Shown here piece after piece: positions 31,648 through 41,368 of a DNA stretch of 49,600 bases (position 1 is the first letter of the stretch; each line of letters opens with the position of its first letter). Location: assembly GCA_022791815.1 (NCBI GenBank), contig JAAVZU010000051.1, positions 1 through 49,600 of the forward strand. The letters are read 5' to 3'. This stretch comes from Lachnospiraceae bacterium (GTDB lineage Bacteria > Bacillota > Clostridia > Lachnospirales > Lachnospiraceae). The notes under the pieces were generated by a model. The model ran no database searches. It saw nothing but the letters and a program-made list of their open reading frames with translations, and had not been told where the DNA came from. A program made the translations under genes and the position numbers.

Positions 31648-33261
31648 TTATGCGGTATAATCTATTTGATTTCCATTATCCGCCATAATTCTTGCTGCCA
31701 ATTGCTCTTCTTCTGTCAAATCATCTAAACTAACAGCATCTTTCAAATTCAAATTTCTATGTACCCTTCTTTGCTCCTGGCTCTGTTGCTGCCTTTGTTC
31801 TTCTGCATTTGCCTGATTGCTATGAGAAAAATCAAAATTTGAAACAGTTACTTCTACTTCATCTACCTTTAGCCCCTGCTCACCTAAATTTTCTCTTAGC
31901 TGCTGAACCTGCCCCTCTAAAGCCTGCCTTGCAAGTTCATTCTCTGTAACAAATTGGGCTGTAATATGTCCTTCTCTTGCTACAACAGTAAGATTCACCT
32001 TTCCTAGGTTTTCTGGATTCAACTGAACTTCCATGGATGAGGTATCTGCATTCACTCTAACTTTTATTTGTTCCACCACTTGTGTTACAATTTCTCTCAT
32101 TTGGGTAATTGCATCCATTCTTATATCCATGTTTTCTGTATTAACTGCTCTATTTATAGATAAATTTTCTACAAAATGCTCAAATAAACCACGGGGTTCC
32201 TCTCCTCTGTCAGAATCAGAAAATCCTTCCTCTTCTTTTTCCACTGTTATTCCAACCTTGTTCTCTACCTTTTCCTCAATAGTCTCTTTGTTCGTTGAAA
32301 CCGTTTCTTTTTCTACAGATATTTCTGGATTTTTCATATTCAGTTTATAAGATTCCTTCTTAGAAACTACCTCTGTTTCTGTCCCAAACTCTGTAACAGT
32401 ACCTTTCTTTTCTTGCATTAATCTTTCTTCAGCTACTTTTACATCATCTAGTTCGTACTCTGCCTTATCTTTTACATTATCTAATCCTTCTTTTGTAGTT
32501 TCATTGGACAATATGTTCTTCCAATCTGTTTCCTCTTGTAGTGTCTCTTCTTCTACTGACAACATATCCTCTGTAGTTACTATACCTCCCTGTTTTGCAT
32601 CTTGCACCAGATAATTTGTTATCTCTTCATTATCCAGTCCATATTCCTGCATAATAATTGAGGTAATCTGCTTCAAAGTTTCTTGTACTGAAATAACCTG
32701 TTTGGTAAGCACTTCGTTTGTAAGAAACGCTGTCTTATCATCAATTCCTGCTACATTTAATACAAACTGCTGAATATTAGATAAATTTTGTAAATCAGCA
32801 TACTGCAATCCAAGCTCTGACATGATTTGTTCCAATTCTTCCAAAGTAAGATCAAACTCTTCACATAACATTTCTTGTACTTCTTCTTTCCACTCATGTA
32901 CTACAGTCTTTGAACTACATAAAACATCTAAATTATTATGTCCTTCATTCTCCTTTGGAATCTGAACTTCCTGTGTCATAACTTCTTCTTCACTTGTTTC
33001 ATTGGCTGCTGTTGATGCAACATCAGAAGTTTTTAGCATTTTTTCAGTTTCTCTTATTGGTGCATCGGCAGTCACATTACATTCCTTGTTAATCTTTTGT
33101 TCAGCAGAAACAGTTGGTTCATCTTTCTTTGTTGCACTTAACATATACTCTTGAAAAGCAACAACTCTTTTTCCATCTGTTCTTTGACTGCCTAAACTAT
33201 TTCCTGAAGAATTAGTAACAGTCAATCCAGCCATTTGTGTAAATACACTTTGCAATTCCAT
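31648..33261 (-). CDS. fliK: Flagellar hook-length control protein FliK
   Basis: FliK measures hook length and triggers the FlhB switch. The 537-residue protein has a long, poorly conserved, Glu/Thr-rich N-terminal part (the ruler) and a C-terminal hook-length control domain with MEVQLNPENLGKVNLTV, ITAQFVTENELARQAL and LRENLGEQGLKVDEVEV, followed by a Gln-rich tail. Position between motE and flgD agrees. RBS AAAGGAGGC precedes the ATG. Confidence 0.95.
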   Translation of the reverse strand: MELQSVFTQMAGLTVTNSSGNSLGSQRTDGKRVVAFQEYMLSATKKDEPTVSAEQKINKECNVTADAPIRETEKMLKTSDVASTAANETSEEEVMTQEVQIPKENEGHNNLDVLCSSKTVVHEWKEEVQEMLCEEFDLTLEELEQIMSELGLQYADLQNLSNIQQFVLNVAGIDDKTAFLTNEVLTKQVISVQETLKQITSIIMQEYGLDNEEITNYLVQDAKQGGIVTTEDMLSVEEETLQEETDWKNILSNETTKEGLDNVKDKAEYELDDVKVAEERLMQEKKGTVTEFGTETEVVSKKESYKLNMKNPEISVEKETVSTNKETIEEKVENKVGITVEKEEEGFSDSDRGEEPRGLFEHFVENLSINRAVNTENMDIRMDAITQMREIVTQVVEQIKVRVNADTSSMEVQLNPENLGKVNLTVVAREGHITAQFVTENELARQALEGQVQQLRENLGEQGLKVDEVEVTVSNFDFSHSNQANAEEQRQQQSQEQRRVHRNLNLKDAVSLDDLTEEEQLAARIMADNGNQIDYTA

Positions 33262-33431
33262 TTTCTTGCCTCCTTTCTTCTTTTTGATTTAAATTTGTGT
33301 CTCACCACACATATAATTATGGGGCAATATTCCACAAATAAATTTATATCTAAGGTTTCTATAAAAATATATAAAAACTCTTAGTACCTAATTTTAAATA
33401 CTATTTATTTCTGGTTATTAGTACATTTTCT

Positions 33432-34217
33432 TTATTCATCTGCTAACATTCTTTTTGTAATTTTAGCAGCTACATTAGCATCTAACTCTTGCAATATCAG
33501 TGCACTAGCTTCCGTTTTCATGTTTTTCAATATCGCACATACCATATCCAAATCTGCAGATGTCATCGTATCTAAAATTGCTGCTGCTGCTGCTGGTTCC
33601 ATATTTGCATAACGTTCTGCTTGTTCCGTTACCTCTTTATTATACTGAACCTGCTCAATTACTTGTCTGTATATTTCTGCAGCATTATCTGGATTCATAT
33701 TTTCATAATACTTTTGATATTCTGTAATATCTGGAGCTGCATCTGCATATACAACTTCCTCATCAAATTTCTTTTTCTCTTCTGCAAATTTTTCTTGTTC
33801 CTTTTCAAAAACCTTCAATCTATTTACTTCAGCTTCTAACTCTGCAATATAATTGGAATCCACACCCTTAGAACTGCTTTGTGATTCTAATTGCAACTCT
33901 AGTTCTTTTATTCTTTTTAATGCTTCATCTAATGTTGCATATTCCTTTCTCTCAGCATTTGCACTTCCACTTGGTAAAATCCGATTAATAAGTGGCACAT
34001 CTTTTAATACAGGTGCAAGCACATTACTTCCCAATCCACCTACATCCAACTTAATTGCCAGCGCAAAAGCTCCAAGCCAGATTAGAATAATAAGAATAAC
34101 AATAAGAATTGTAACAATCTTACTGCCACTACTTTCTTCCACTACATCAGAAGACTTACTATTTTCTTTTTCACCTGTATCCTGTTCCACATCTAATTCA
34201 TCGTCATTTCTTGCCAT
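33432..34217 (-). CDS. MotE/YlxF-type flagellar protein
   Basis: The 261-residue protein has an acidic N-terminus, one membrane helix (about residues 33-55), a coiled coil (about 95-150) and a C-terminal MgtE-N-like domain with ENMNPDNAAEIYRQ, ANMEPAAAAAILDTM and LQELDANVAAKITKRM. This is the MotE/YlxF architecture: a FliG-like helical domain outside the membrane that in some bacteria aids stator assembly. It sits between fliJ and fliK as in other Firmicutes. RBS GGGAAGGTG precedes the ATG. Confidence 0.88.
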   Translation of the reverse strand: MARNDDELDVEQDTGEKENSKSSDVVEESSGSKIVTILIVILIILIWLGAFALAIKLDVGGLGSNVLAPVLKDVPLINRILPSGSANAERKEYATLDEALKRIKELELQLESQSSSKGVDSNYIAELEAEVNRLKVFEKEQEKFAEEKKKFDEEVVYADAAPDITEYQKYYENMNPDNAAEIYRQVIEQVQYNKEVTEQAERYANMEPAAAAAILDTMTSADLDMVCAILKNMKTEASALILQELDANVAAKITKRMLADE

Positions 34218-34331
34218 TTTCTACACCTTCCCAATCAAATACCATTACAAAATATCCTTTTGCACATTTTTCATTTCTCTTTTTGTGTATATTTCACAAT
34301 GTTTTTATTAATTTATTTTAAGTTACATATA

Positions 34332-34790
34332 TCACATCTCTACAGTCTGTGCCTTCTGTGTAAACTGATAACTAACCAATTCATCAATTTCTTTTTTTTC
34401 TTGTGCATTTACTTCTAATTTAAAATCTTCAAACTCTTTTTCCTTGAGTTTTTCATAAGTTTTTCTTTCAATCATAGCAGCATTCAATGCCTGCCTGGCA
34501 TTCTCCACCACTCTTTCCGCTTTACTCACAGCTACAATCTGTTCCCTTATCTTATATTTCATCACTTCAATTGCATTCTCCATCCGGCAAATTTCGTGTA
34601 TATGTAAGGACTCTAGCATCATATCAGTAAGTCTGTCTTCGTATAACTCCCTTTTCTCTTCTAATTCCCGAAGTTTTGTTTTTTCTGCTTCTAAAGCGTG
34701 AATAGCATCTGCATAAACACTTTTTGCCTGATCTTCTAGCTTACGTTTAATCTCCAAAATATTCTGCATTTTAAAAATAAACTTAGCCAT
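34332..34790 (-). CDS. fliJ: Flagellar export protein FliJ
   Basis: FliJ is the coiled-coil stalk that sits in the FliI hexamer and contacts FlhA. The 152-residue protein is almost all helical and highly charged, starting FIFKMQNILEIKRKLEDQAK, typical of FliJ. RBS GGGAGGATG precedes the ATG, 12 bp below fliI. Family sequence conservation is low, so position after fliI is part of the evidence. Confidence 0.9.
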   Translation of the reverse strand: MAKFIFKMQNILEIKRKLEDQAKSVYADAIHALEAEKTKLRELEEKRELYEDRLTDMMLESLHIHEICRMENAIEVMKYKIREQIVAVSKAERVVENARQALNAAMIERKTYEKLKEKEFEDFKLEVNAQEKKEIDELVSYQFTQKAQTVEM

Positions 34791-34802
34791 CTACATCCTC
34801 CC

Positions 34803-36131
34803 TTATTCTTTCGTGTCAGCTGCCATATTAAAAATTTCTGACATCAACAATTTTTCCTCTTCAAAGTCAAATTTTTCATACATCCCCTGACACAAAAATT
34901 GATTTACGTCATTTATCTTTTCAATAGAATAGTCAATTTCCTTATTAGAGCCTCTTTTATATGCCCCAATATTAATTAAATCTTCTGCTTCATTATATGT
35001 AGCTAAAACATTTCTTAGTTTTCCTGCTACTTCTTTATGCTCTGAAGATGCGATGGAACTCATACATCTAGAAATGCTTGCAAGTACATCAATTGCTGGA
35101 TAATGGTTCTTATGTCCCAATTTTCTGGATAACACAATATGTCCATCTAAAATACCCCTGGCAGTATCGGTAATTGGCTCATTAAAATCATCACCATCTA
35201 CCAAAACTGTATATAACCCTGTTATAGATCCTTTTTCTGCATTTCCAGCACGCTCCAAAAGTTTTGGCATTTCTGCATATACACTAGGAGGATATCCTCT
35301 GGAAACAGGCGGTTCTCCAGAAGCTAAACCAATCTCACGTTGCGCCATAGAAAAACGTGTTAGAGAATCCATCATAACCAAAACATCTTTTCCCTGATCT
35401 CTGAAGTATTCCGCAATAGCTGTAGCCGTCTGTGCAGCTTTTTTTCTAATTAGGGCAGGCTTATCTGATGTTGCTACTACTACTACAGAACGAGCCATTC
35501 CTTCTGGTCCTAAGTCTCGCTCTATAAATTCCCTAACTTCTCTTCCTCGCTCTCCAATCAATGCGATCACATTTATATCTGCTTTGGTGTTTCTTGCAAA
35601 CATACCAAGCAAGGTACTTTTTCCCACACCACTTCCAGCAAATACTCCAATCCTTTGTCCCTTACCAATTGTATTTAATCCATCTACAGCTTTTACCCCT
35701 AGTGGCAGAACTTCATCAATAATTTTTCTCTTTAGCGGGTCAGGAGGCATAGCCTCTACAGAATATCCTTCCCCCTCTTTAGACAGTTCACTTCCATCAA
35801 TAGGAACACCTAATCCGTCAAGAGTCTTTCCCAAAAGACTTTCACTGGCAAACACTTTTAATGGTGCTCCAGAATTTTCTACTCTGCTACCTAATCCCAC
35901 TCCTTCTACATTGTCATAGGGCATTAAAAGCACTCTGTCATCACGAAATCCAACCACTTCTGCTTTTAGGGGATTGCCACCATTCTTAGGTATAATATAA
36001 CACATATCATTTAATTTTGCATCAGGACCTATAGACTCTACCGTAAGACCAACGACTTTCACTACTTTCCCCCAATGTTTTTCATAATTCTTTTTTAATA
36101 AATTATCATATCTGCTAAAATCAATTGCCAT
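34803..36131 (-). CDS. fliI: Flagellar export ATPase FliI
   Basis: FliI powers chaperone release and loading of export substrates. The protein is an F1-beta-like ATPase with Walker A FAGSGVGKST, ALIGERGREVREFIE, Walker B VLVMMDSLTRFSMAQRE, and SRGYPPSVYAEMPKLLERAG. From the ATG at 36131 it has 442 residues, the normal length. An in-frame TTG at 36185 would add 18 residues (WYRDIGKRQKCRIGGVR) without family support, so I prefer the later start although its RBS (GGCGGGG) is modest. Confidence 0.95.
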   Translation of the reverse strand: MAIDFSRYDNLLKKNYEKHWGKVVKVVGLTVESIGPDAKLNDMCYIIPKNGGNPLKAEVVGFRDDRVLLMPYDNVEGVGLGSRVENSGAPLKVFASESLLGKTLDGLGVPIDGSELSKEGEGYSVEAMPPDPLKRKIIDEVLPLGVKAVDGLNTIGKGQRIGVFAGSGVGKSTLLGMFARNTKADINVIALIGERGREVREFIERDLGPEGMARSVVVVATSDKPALIRKKAAQTATAIAEYFRDQGKDVLVMMDSLTRFSMAQREIGLASGEPPVSRGYPPSVYAEMPKLLERAGNAEKGSITGLYTVLVDGDDFNEPITDTARGILDGHIVLSRKLGHKNHYPAIDVLASISRCMSSIASSEHKEVAGKLRNVLATYNEAEDLINIGAYKRGSNKEIDYSIEKINDVNQFLCQGMYEKFDFEEEKLLMSEIFNMAADTKE

Positions 36132-36217
36132 ACGAACCCCGCCAATCCTACACTTCTGTCTTTTTCCTATATCCCTATACCACAATTATCTTTCCATTAA
36201 AACATTAATATACTAAA

Positions 36218-37024
36218 TTAAATCAACAATTTTAAATCCTCTATTAAACTATCCAACTGCACATCCAGACTACAATCTACAATTTGATTCTCAGTTTCTA
36301 TCACACATTGGTTTTTTTGAAGTCCAATATCTACTAAGACATCAAATTGACATTGATTCCCAACGATATTCATAAAATTGTCCATAGAAGCATTTACACT
36401 TTCTATATCGTCTTGTGATACCTTGATTTTTATTCCCTTACATCGTCCAATTTTTCCCAGAGCCTGCTCTATCAAAAAAAGTACAATATCTCTTTCCGCA
36501 AAAACTCCAGTTAGTTTTTTTACTAATTCAATTACAAGTTCTGTAAAACCAGGTTCTAAATCAGCTATCATTTTCTGATATTGCGCCTCTAATTCCTCTT
36601 CTCTGTCCTCTAATGCCTTCTTTTGATTAGAAAATTCTTCATTAGCCTTAACAAGCCCTTCCTGATATCCTGACTTTCTTCCCTCTTCAATAATTTGATT
36701 CTTCTCATACTCTCCTGCAACTCTTGCTTGTTCCAGAATCTGCTCTGCCTCCTTATGTGCCTGTTCCAAAATCTGTCCAGCCTGTTCATGAGCCATATCA
36801 AGTAATTCATCTTGATTAAGAACCTTCCCTTTTATAGTTTCTTCTTGCTCAAACATCTCTTCTGGAAATTCTGCTTCAAGTTCTTGTCTCTCTGAATCCC
36901 ATAATTCTACCTCTCCATGAGTGACAATACCAGGAATAAAATTACCTACACGATGATCCATATCAATTAACTTTTTATCATCTTCTGTAACATTGAAATT
37001 ATAATATTTAATTAAATTAGACAA
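36218..37024 (-). CDS. fliH: Flagellar assembly protein FliH
   Basis: FliH binds and restrains the ATPase FliI and tethers it to the C ring. The protein has a helical, Glu/Gln-rich middle with GxxxG-like repeats (EQAGQILEQAHKEAEQIL) and a C-terminal ATP synthase delta-like domain. The start is a TTG at 37024 giving MSNLIKYYNFNV, because a perfect GGAGGTGA lies 8 nt before it inside the end of fliG; a GTG six codons earlier would overlap that signal. The gene overlaps the fliG stop by 8 bp, suggesting coupled translation. Confidence 0.9.
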   Translation of the reverse strand: MSNLIKYYNFNVTEDDKKLIDMDHRVGNFIPGIVTHGEVELWDSERQELEAEFPEEMFEQEETIKGKVLNQDELLDMAHEQAGQILEQAHKEAEQILEQARVAGEYEKNQIIEEGRKSGYQEGLVKANEEFSNQKKALEDREEELEAQYQKMIADLEPGFTELVIELVKKLTGVFAERDIVLFLIEQALGKIGRCKGIKIKVSQDDIESVNASMDNFMNIVGNQCQFDVLVDIGLQKNQCVIETENQIVDCSLDVQLDSLIEDLKLLI

Positions 37025-38021
37025 CGATTTCGTCACCTCCACCCCTTGAAATAATAATTTCTGCGGAGTCTTCTAATTTACGAATAATATTTACAATTTT
37101 TTGCTGTGCTTCTTCTACATCTTTTAATCGTACTGGCCCCATAAATTCCATATCTTCTCGAATCATAACTGCCAAACGTTTTGACAAATTGTTAAAAATA
37201 ACAGTCTGCACTTCTTCTGTTGAACCCTTCAATGCCATAGCAAGCTCATTATTATCTACCTCACGAAGCACACGCTGAATAGATTTGTCATCCAAAGACA
37301 AAATATCCTCGAATACAAACATCTTTCTTCTAATTTCATCCGCAAGTTCTGGTTCTTCAATTTCAAGAGTTTCAATAATATGTTTTTCTGTTCCTCTGTC
37401 TACTGTATTCAAGATTTCTACGATAGCATCTACACCACCAACAATTGTGTAATCTTGATTTACCAAAGATGCTAGTTTTCTCTCTAATACCTTCTCTACT
37501 TCTTTGATCACATCTGGTGATGTTCTATCCATCTGTGCAATACGTCTTGCAACATCTGCCTGTTTCTCCGGTGGCAGGGCAGCAATAATAACAGATGCCT
37601 GACTAGAAGACAAATAAGATAAAATAAGTGCAATTGTCTGTGGATGTTCATCCTGAATAAAATTCAAAAGTTGTGTAGGATCTGTCTTTTTAACAAATTC
37701 AAAAGGACGTACCTGCAGCGATGCTGTCAGTCTTCCAATAACATCTCTTGCCTTTTCAGAGCCAAGTGCTTTCTCCAGCAATTCTTTTGCATAAGTAATA
37801 CCTCCCTCTGCAATATATTGCTGAGCAAGACACACTTCATAAAACTCATCCATAACCTGCTCTTTTCTTTGTGCAGATACACTTCTTGTATTTGCAATTT
37901 CAAGTGTTAGCTGTTCTATCTCATCTTCTTTTAAATGTTTAAAAACATTAACCGATTTTTCAGGTCCTAAGCTAATCAACAAAATTGCAGCTTTTTCAAG
38001 TCCACTTAACTCCTCTTTCAT
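37017..38021 (-). CDS. fliG: Flagellar motor switch protein FliG
   Basis: FliG links the MS ring to the C ring and contacts MotA to generate torque. The 334-residue protein has the N-terminal LSGLEKAAILLISLG, the middle-domain EHPQTIALILSYL motif, and the C-terminal torque helix with conserved charges (FVFEDILSLDDKSIQRVLREVD) and MGPVRLKDVEEAQQKIV. RBS ATAAGGAGGC precedes the ATG. Confidence 0.97.
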   Translation of the reverse strand: MKEELSGLEKAAILLISLGPEKSVNVFKHLKEDEIEQLTLEIANTRSVSAQRKEQVMDEFYEVCLAQQYIAEGGITYAKELLEKALGSEKARDVIGRLTASLQVRPFEFVKKTDPTQLLNFIQDEHPQTIALILSYLSSSQASVIIAALPPEKQADVARRIAQMDRTSPDVIKEVEKVLERKLASLVNQDYTIVGGVDAIVEILNTVDRGTEKHIIETLEIEEPELADEIRRKMFVFEDILSLDDKSIQRVLREVDNNELAMALKGSTEEVQTVIFNNLSKRLAVMIREDMEFMGPVRLKDVEEAQQKIVNIIRKLEDSAEIIISRGGGDEIVV

Positions 38022-38046
38022 TTTATTGCCTCCTTATATCCAAATC

Positions 38047-38081
38047 CACCCAAGCAGAGCAAAGTACACTCCACTTGGGCG
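38047..38081 (-). other. Hairpin between fliF and fliG
   Basis: On the minus strand CGCCCAAG pairs with CTTGGGTG (eight pairs, one G-U) around a 19-nt loop, 25 bp below the fliF stop. The fliG RBS follows about 16 nt after the stem. There is no U-run. It may set the relative amounts of fliF and fliG mRNA by processing. Confidence 0.5.
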
Positions 38082-38105
38082 TAAGCAGTGTCACGTTTTA
38101 AATAT

Positions 38106-39719
38106 TTAACCCCAATCTTCATTTATCCAGTTACGTAATAATTGTGCCACCGCATCTGGATTCTCGTCCACAAACTTCTCGATCATCTTTCTTGTTTCTG
38201 ACTTCTCGCCAAATTCGATATCTTCTAAGGATTGACTTTCCTTTGTTGTTGCCAGCAATTGTTCCACAGATAATTCTGGTTCTAACTCTGTAACTTCCAT
38301 AGGTGCCGTTCCCTTGAACACAACAAATACCAGCAAAGCAATGATTAAAACCGCAAGAATAATCATCATAATATTACTATATTCAACTGGTGTATCTACC
38401 ATTCCATTAAACACTGGCTGGTTGTAAGCAATTACAGAAATATTATTTGTTGCAATTCCTGTGGCCTTGGAAATCAGCTCTACCACATTGTCTTCTACTT
38501 CCATTTCTATTGGTTCACTATTCTGACTTTGGAAGGTTGCGAAATCTGTACCTTCTAATTCACCATTTTTTTTCATTTGTGCTTCATCATAAATAGTGTA
38601 TTTTTTCAAAACAATCGCTACAGAAGAAGCTCCTGCATCCATTGCACCAACTGCCTGCACTGTGGTCGTTTCTTTTTTGTTGTTATCATACTTAAATTTA
38701 TCTAAGGTTACACTGTTATTTGACGAATTTCCATTTTGTAACATGTAATCTGTTTCATCTGCGTTGGAATCTGTTCCTGGAATTCCTCCCGAACCATTAG
38801 TGCCTTCAGCCTTGTATTCATAACTTTCTGAATATGGTCCATTCTCCATCCCTTCTGGAACAGAATACTCTGTAAACAAAGAAGAAACCTGATCCATATT
38901 AAATTGAATGTTAGATGCACCCACTTCAACTTCATTATAATTCGCCTTTAAAAGCATTTGCTTCAGATCATTTTTTATAATTGCCCGTAAATTTTCTGTA
39001 TACTCTGACGAACTAGAAGGGTTCTTTAGTATATCTGAACTAGAACCATCAAAAAGTAAATTACTAGCACTATCTATAATAGTTATCAAGTCTGTATCAC
39101 TATTTCCAACAGCAGTGGCAAGATAATTTGCCATTCCTTGAACTGCAGAACTTTCTAATTCTTTTGACAATTTTAGCATAACTGCAACAGAAGTATCTTT
39201 GTTTTCTGAAAGAATCGTCCCATCATCTTCTGGAACATTCATAGATATATAGGCATCTTCAACACCATCTATTGTCATCAAGTATTTACGAATATCACTT
39301 TGATATGCCAGTGCATATTTCTTCTGTTTTTCTGTCTCTGTAGTATCAATACTGTTATCCAAAGCTTTCTCCCAGTCCATACCACTCGACACCTTTTCAA
39401 CTACATTACTATTACCTAACAGCAACATCGCATCTGTTGTTTTTGAACTATCCACCGAAATCTCATAACCACCAGTTGCCTGTGTTGTTTTATAAGCTAT
39501 TCTTTCTCCACCTAATAATTCTTGCATATGTGTTACGCCCTCTTCATCTGCCAGCGTAACTAAATGTGTATATGTAGTCCGAGTTAGAGTAAATGCTAAA
39601 ATTCCAATAGCTAAAAGAATTGTAACAATTACAGAAATAATTATCGCTTTTTGTTTTGCACTATATTTATTCCAAAACTCTATCAGCTTTTGTAGCACAT
39701 CTTTAAACTTATCTACCAT
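38106..39719 (-). CDS. fliF: Flagellar MS-ring protein FliF
   Basis: FliF forms the MS ring in the membrane, the base on which rod and switch assemble. The 537-residue protein has two membrane helices (about 26-46 and 440-462), the periplasmic ring-building motifs (YALAYQSDIRKYLMTIDGVE, AYISMNVPEDDGT) and a C-terminal FliG-binding tail ending NPDAVAQLLRNWINEDWG. RBS GGTAGGAGAG precedes the ATG. Confidence 0.97.
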   Translation of the reverse strand: MVDKFKDVLQKLIEFWNKYSAKQKAIIISVIVTILLAIGILAFTLTRTTYTHLVTLADEEGVTHMQELLGGERIAYKTTQATGGYEISVDSSKTTDAMLLLGNSNVVEKVSSGMDWEKALDNSIDTTETEKQKKYALAYQSDIRKYLMTIDGVEDAYISMNVPEDDGTILSENKDTSVAVMLKLSKELESSAVQGMANYLATAVGNSDTDLITIIDSASNLLFDGSSSDILKNPSSSSEYTENLRAIIKNDLKQMLLKANYNEVEVGASNIQFNMDQVSSLFTEYSVPEGMENGPYSESYEYKAEGTNGSGGIPGTDSNADETDYMLQNGNSSNNSVTLDKFKYDNNKKETTTVQAVGAMDAGASSVAIVLKKYTIYDEAQMKKNGELEGTDFATFQSQNSEPIEMEVEDNVVELISKATGIATNNISVIAYNQPVFNGMVDTPVEYSNIMMIILAVLIIALLVFVVFKGTAPMEVTELEPELSVEQLLATTKESQSLEDIEFGEKSETRKMIEKFVDENPDAVAQLLRNWINEDWG

Positions 39720-39841
39720 GTTTCAACTCTCCTACCGTTCCTTTCATGCACTATTCCTTGTCCCATAATTCTATCTCACAATATATTTGCATTTCTATAT
39801 TTCAATCCAATATCAATCATAATATATATCAGCCAACTATC

Positions 39842-40201
39842 TTAGAACTGCATATTCATAATCTCTTTATAGGCGTCAATCACAGCATCTCTTACAGAAA
39901 CCGTGAACATCAATGAACTATTTGCTTTTGATTGTGCAATCATCAACGTATGTGTATCTTCTGATAACCCCATCGCATAATTCAATTCTTCTTGCTCTGC
40001 TATATTACTATATTCGTTTGTTTGCTCCACAAGATTCAAAGCCGACTGGAATACATTTTCAAAAGTATCATCACTCGTCCCAAAACCAGATACCTTACTA
40101 TAATCGTCAAAAATCCCCCTCAAACTGCTTGTAGAATAATCTGTATATAAACTGCTAATATTACTTGTTCCTAGTAGACTGTTTACATCTATACTCATCA
40201 T
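39842..40201 (-). CDS. fliE: Flagellar hook-basal body protein FliE
   Basis: FliE joins the MS ring to the proximal rod. The 119-residue product ends with the conserved FliE region: ANSSLMFTVSVRDAVIDAYKEIMNMQF, of which SVRDAVIDAYKEIMNMQF is the signature end. The N-terminal half is Ser/Thr-rich and variable. RBS GAAGGAGAA serves either of two adjacent ATGs. It lies 16 bp below flgC. Confidence 0.93.
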   Translation of the reverse strand: MMSIDVNSLLGTSNISSLYTDYSTSSLRGIFDDYSKVSGFGTSDDTFENVFQSALNLVEQTNEYSNIAEQEELNYAMGLSEDTHTLMIAQSKANSSLMFTVSVRDAVIDAYKEIMNMQF

Positions 40202-40217
40202 CTATTCTCCTTCATTT

Positions 40218-40655
40218 TTACTTTCCAATCTCAAGTGCCTGCAATATCATAGACTTAGTTCCATTAAAAGCTGTAATATTAGCTTCATAGGATCTGCTTG
40301 CATCAATTAAGTTTGTCATCTCTGTTACAGTATTCACGTTGGGATAATAAACATACCCATCTTCATCTGCGTCCGGATGTGAAGGGTCATAAACCATAGT
40401 CATTGGTGTCTCTGTATCTTCTACAATTTCGGAAACCTTTACACCATTACCAATTGAACCAGAAGCCACACTTAAATAATTATTAAAACTGTGAGATGGC
40501 TTCTCCTCAAAAACTACAGTTCTTCTTCTATATGGATTACCATTTCCATCACGGGTAGAATTTACATTTGCAATGTTCTGTGCAATAATATCTGTACGCA
40601 GTCTTTGTGCTGTCATCCCGCTTGCACTTATATCCATAGCTCCAAATGCTGACAT
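40218..40655 (-). CDS. flgC: Flagellar basal-body rod protein FlgC
   Basis: FlgC is a proximal rod subunit. The 145-residue protein has the rod N-terminal motif DISASGMTAQRLRTDIIAQN followed by IANVNST, the RRRTVVFEE segment, DPSHPDADEDGYVYYPNVN and the C-terminal helix ASRSYEANITAFNGTKSMI. RBS AAGGAGGAT precedes the ATG. A 186-bp gap separates it from flgB with no clear element in it. Confidence 0.96.
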   Translation of the reverse strand: MSAFGAMDISASGMTAQRLRTDIIAQNIANVNSTRDGNGNPYRRRTVVFEEKPSHSFNNYLSVASGSIGNGVKVSEIVEDTETPMTMVYDPSHPDADEDGYVYYPNVNTVTEMTNLIDASRSYEANITAFNGTKSMILQALEIGK

Positions 40656-40841
40656 ATTATATCCTCCTTATCCTCCAACTCTATATCATATTCCGTATAT
40701 CCCTATTCCTAATTTAATCTTTAATTATTGATATTTCAATTACAAATTCATTCCGTCCTAATCTATGAATCACTTTTCATATTCATCTATATATAATGTA
40801 TATCAATCAACCTTTTATGTATGAATAATCTTAGTTAAACA

Positions 40842-41228
40842 TTATTTCCCCATAGCCATACGAAGCCGGCTAAATTCTTGTGAAATGGAATCTGTCATAA
40901 CTCTATACTTAATTTGATTCTTTGCATATTCTGCATTTTCAGTATCAATATCTACATTATTCCCATCACTTCTATAACTTAAATTTGAATTATCTGTATA
41001 TATTGTTGCAGCTAGAGTAGACAAATCCATATCATCCACATAAGAATCCATAGTATCTCCCCCTGCCAATTGTCCTATCAAATACGTCTCAAACTGTACA
41101 TCCTGTCTTTTGAAATTTGGTGTATCAACGTTTGCCAAGTTATTTGATAATACTGTATTACGAAGCCAACTTGCATCAGCGGCCTTCTGCAATACATTAA
41201 TATAATTATATGCACTTGAACCTATCAT
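40842..41228 (-). CDS. flgB: Flagellar basal-body rod protein FlgB
   Basis: FlgB is the most proximal rod subunit and the first gene of the fla/che cluster. The 128-residue protein shows LRNTVLSNNLANVDTPNFKRQD, split here as VLSNNLANVDTPNFKRQDV, and the C-terminal YRVMTDSISQEFSRLRMAM. RBS AAAGGGTGA precedes the ATG. The cluster promoter lies 45-72 bp upstream, below codY. Confidence 0.96.
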   Translation of the reverse strand: MIGSSAYNYINVLQKAADASWLRNTVLSNNLANVDTPNFKRQDVQFETYLIGQLAGGDTMDSYVDDMDLSTLAATIYTDNSNLSYRSDGNNVDIDTENAEYAKNQIKYRVMTDSISQEFSRLRMAMGK

Positions 41229-41272
41229 CTAGTTCACCCTTTCTCTATTACCCTTTTTGTATTACTCTTTAT

Positions 41273-41300
41273 ATTATACCAACAAATCACAAAAAAACAA
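41273..41300 (-). promoter_or_regulatory. Extended -10 promoter of the fla/che cluster
   Basis: On the minus strand TGGTATAAT (an extended -10; the TATAAT is at 41273-41278) follows TTGTTT (41295-41300) with a 16-nt spacer. Transcription would start near 41266, about 38 nt before the flgB ATG. I see no terminator between codY and this point, so read-through from codY is also possible. In B. subtilis the same region is controlled by CodY and others; I found no convincing CodY box here. Confidence 0.7.
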
Positions 41301-41368
41301 GAAATATTAACAAAAAAAATATCTTTGAATCAATTTCCTGTTTTGTAAAGTTTTACCACAAGCGGATT

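Noticed and set aside
7915-41300. Sigma-28 promoters (TAAA and GCCGATAA type) inside the cluster
   Set aside because: I looked for CCGATAA-like -10 elements on both strands and found none with a suitably spaced TAAA; late promoters probably lie at flagellin loci elsewhere.
41332-41346. Possible CodY box upstream of flgB (AATTTCCTG half-site)
   Set aside because: Only about 9 of 15 positions fit AATTTTCWGAAAATT and the second half is not matched, which is expected by chance in AT-rich DNA.
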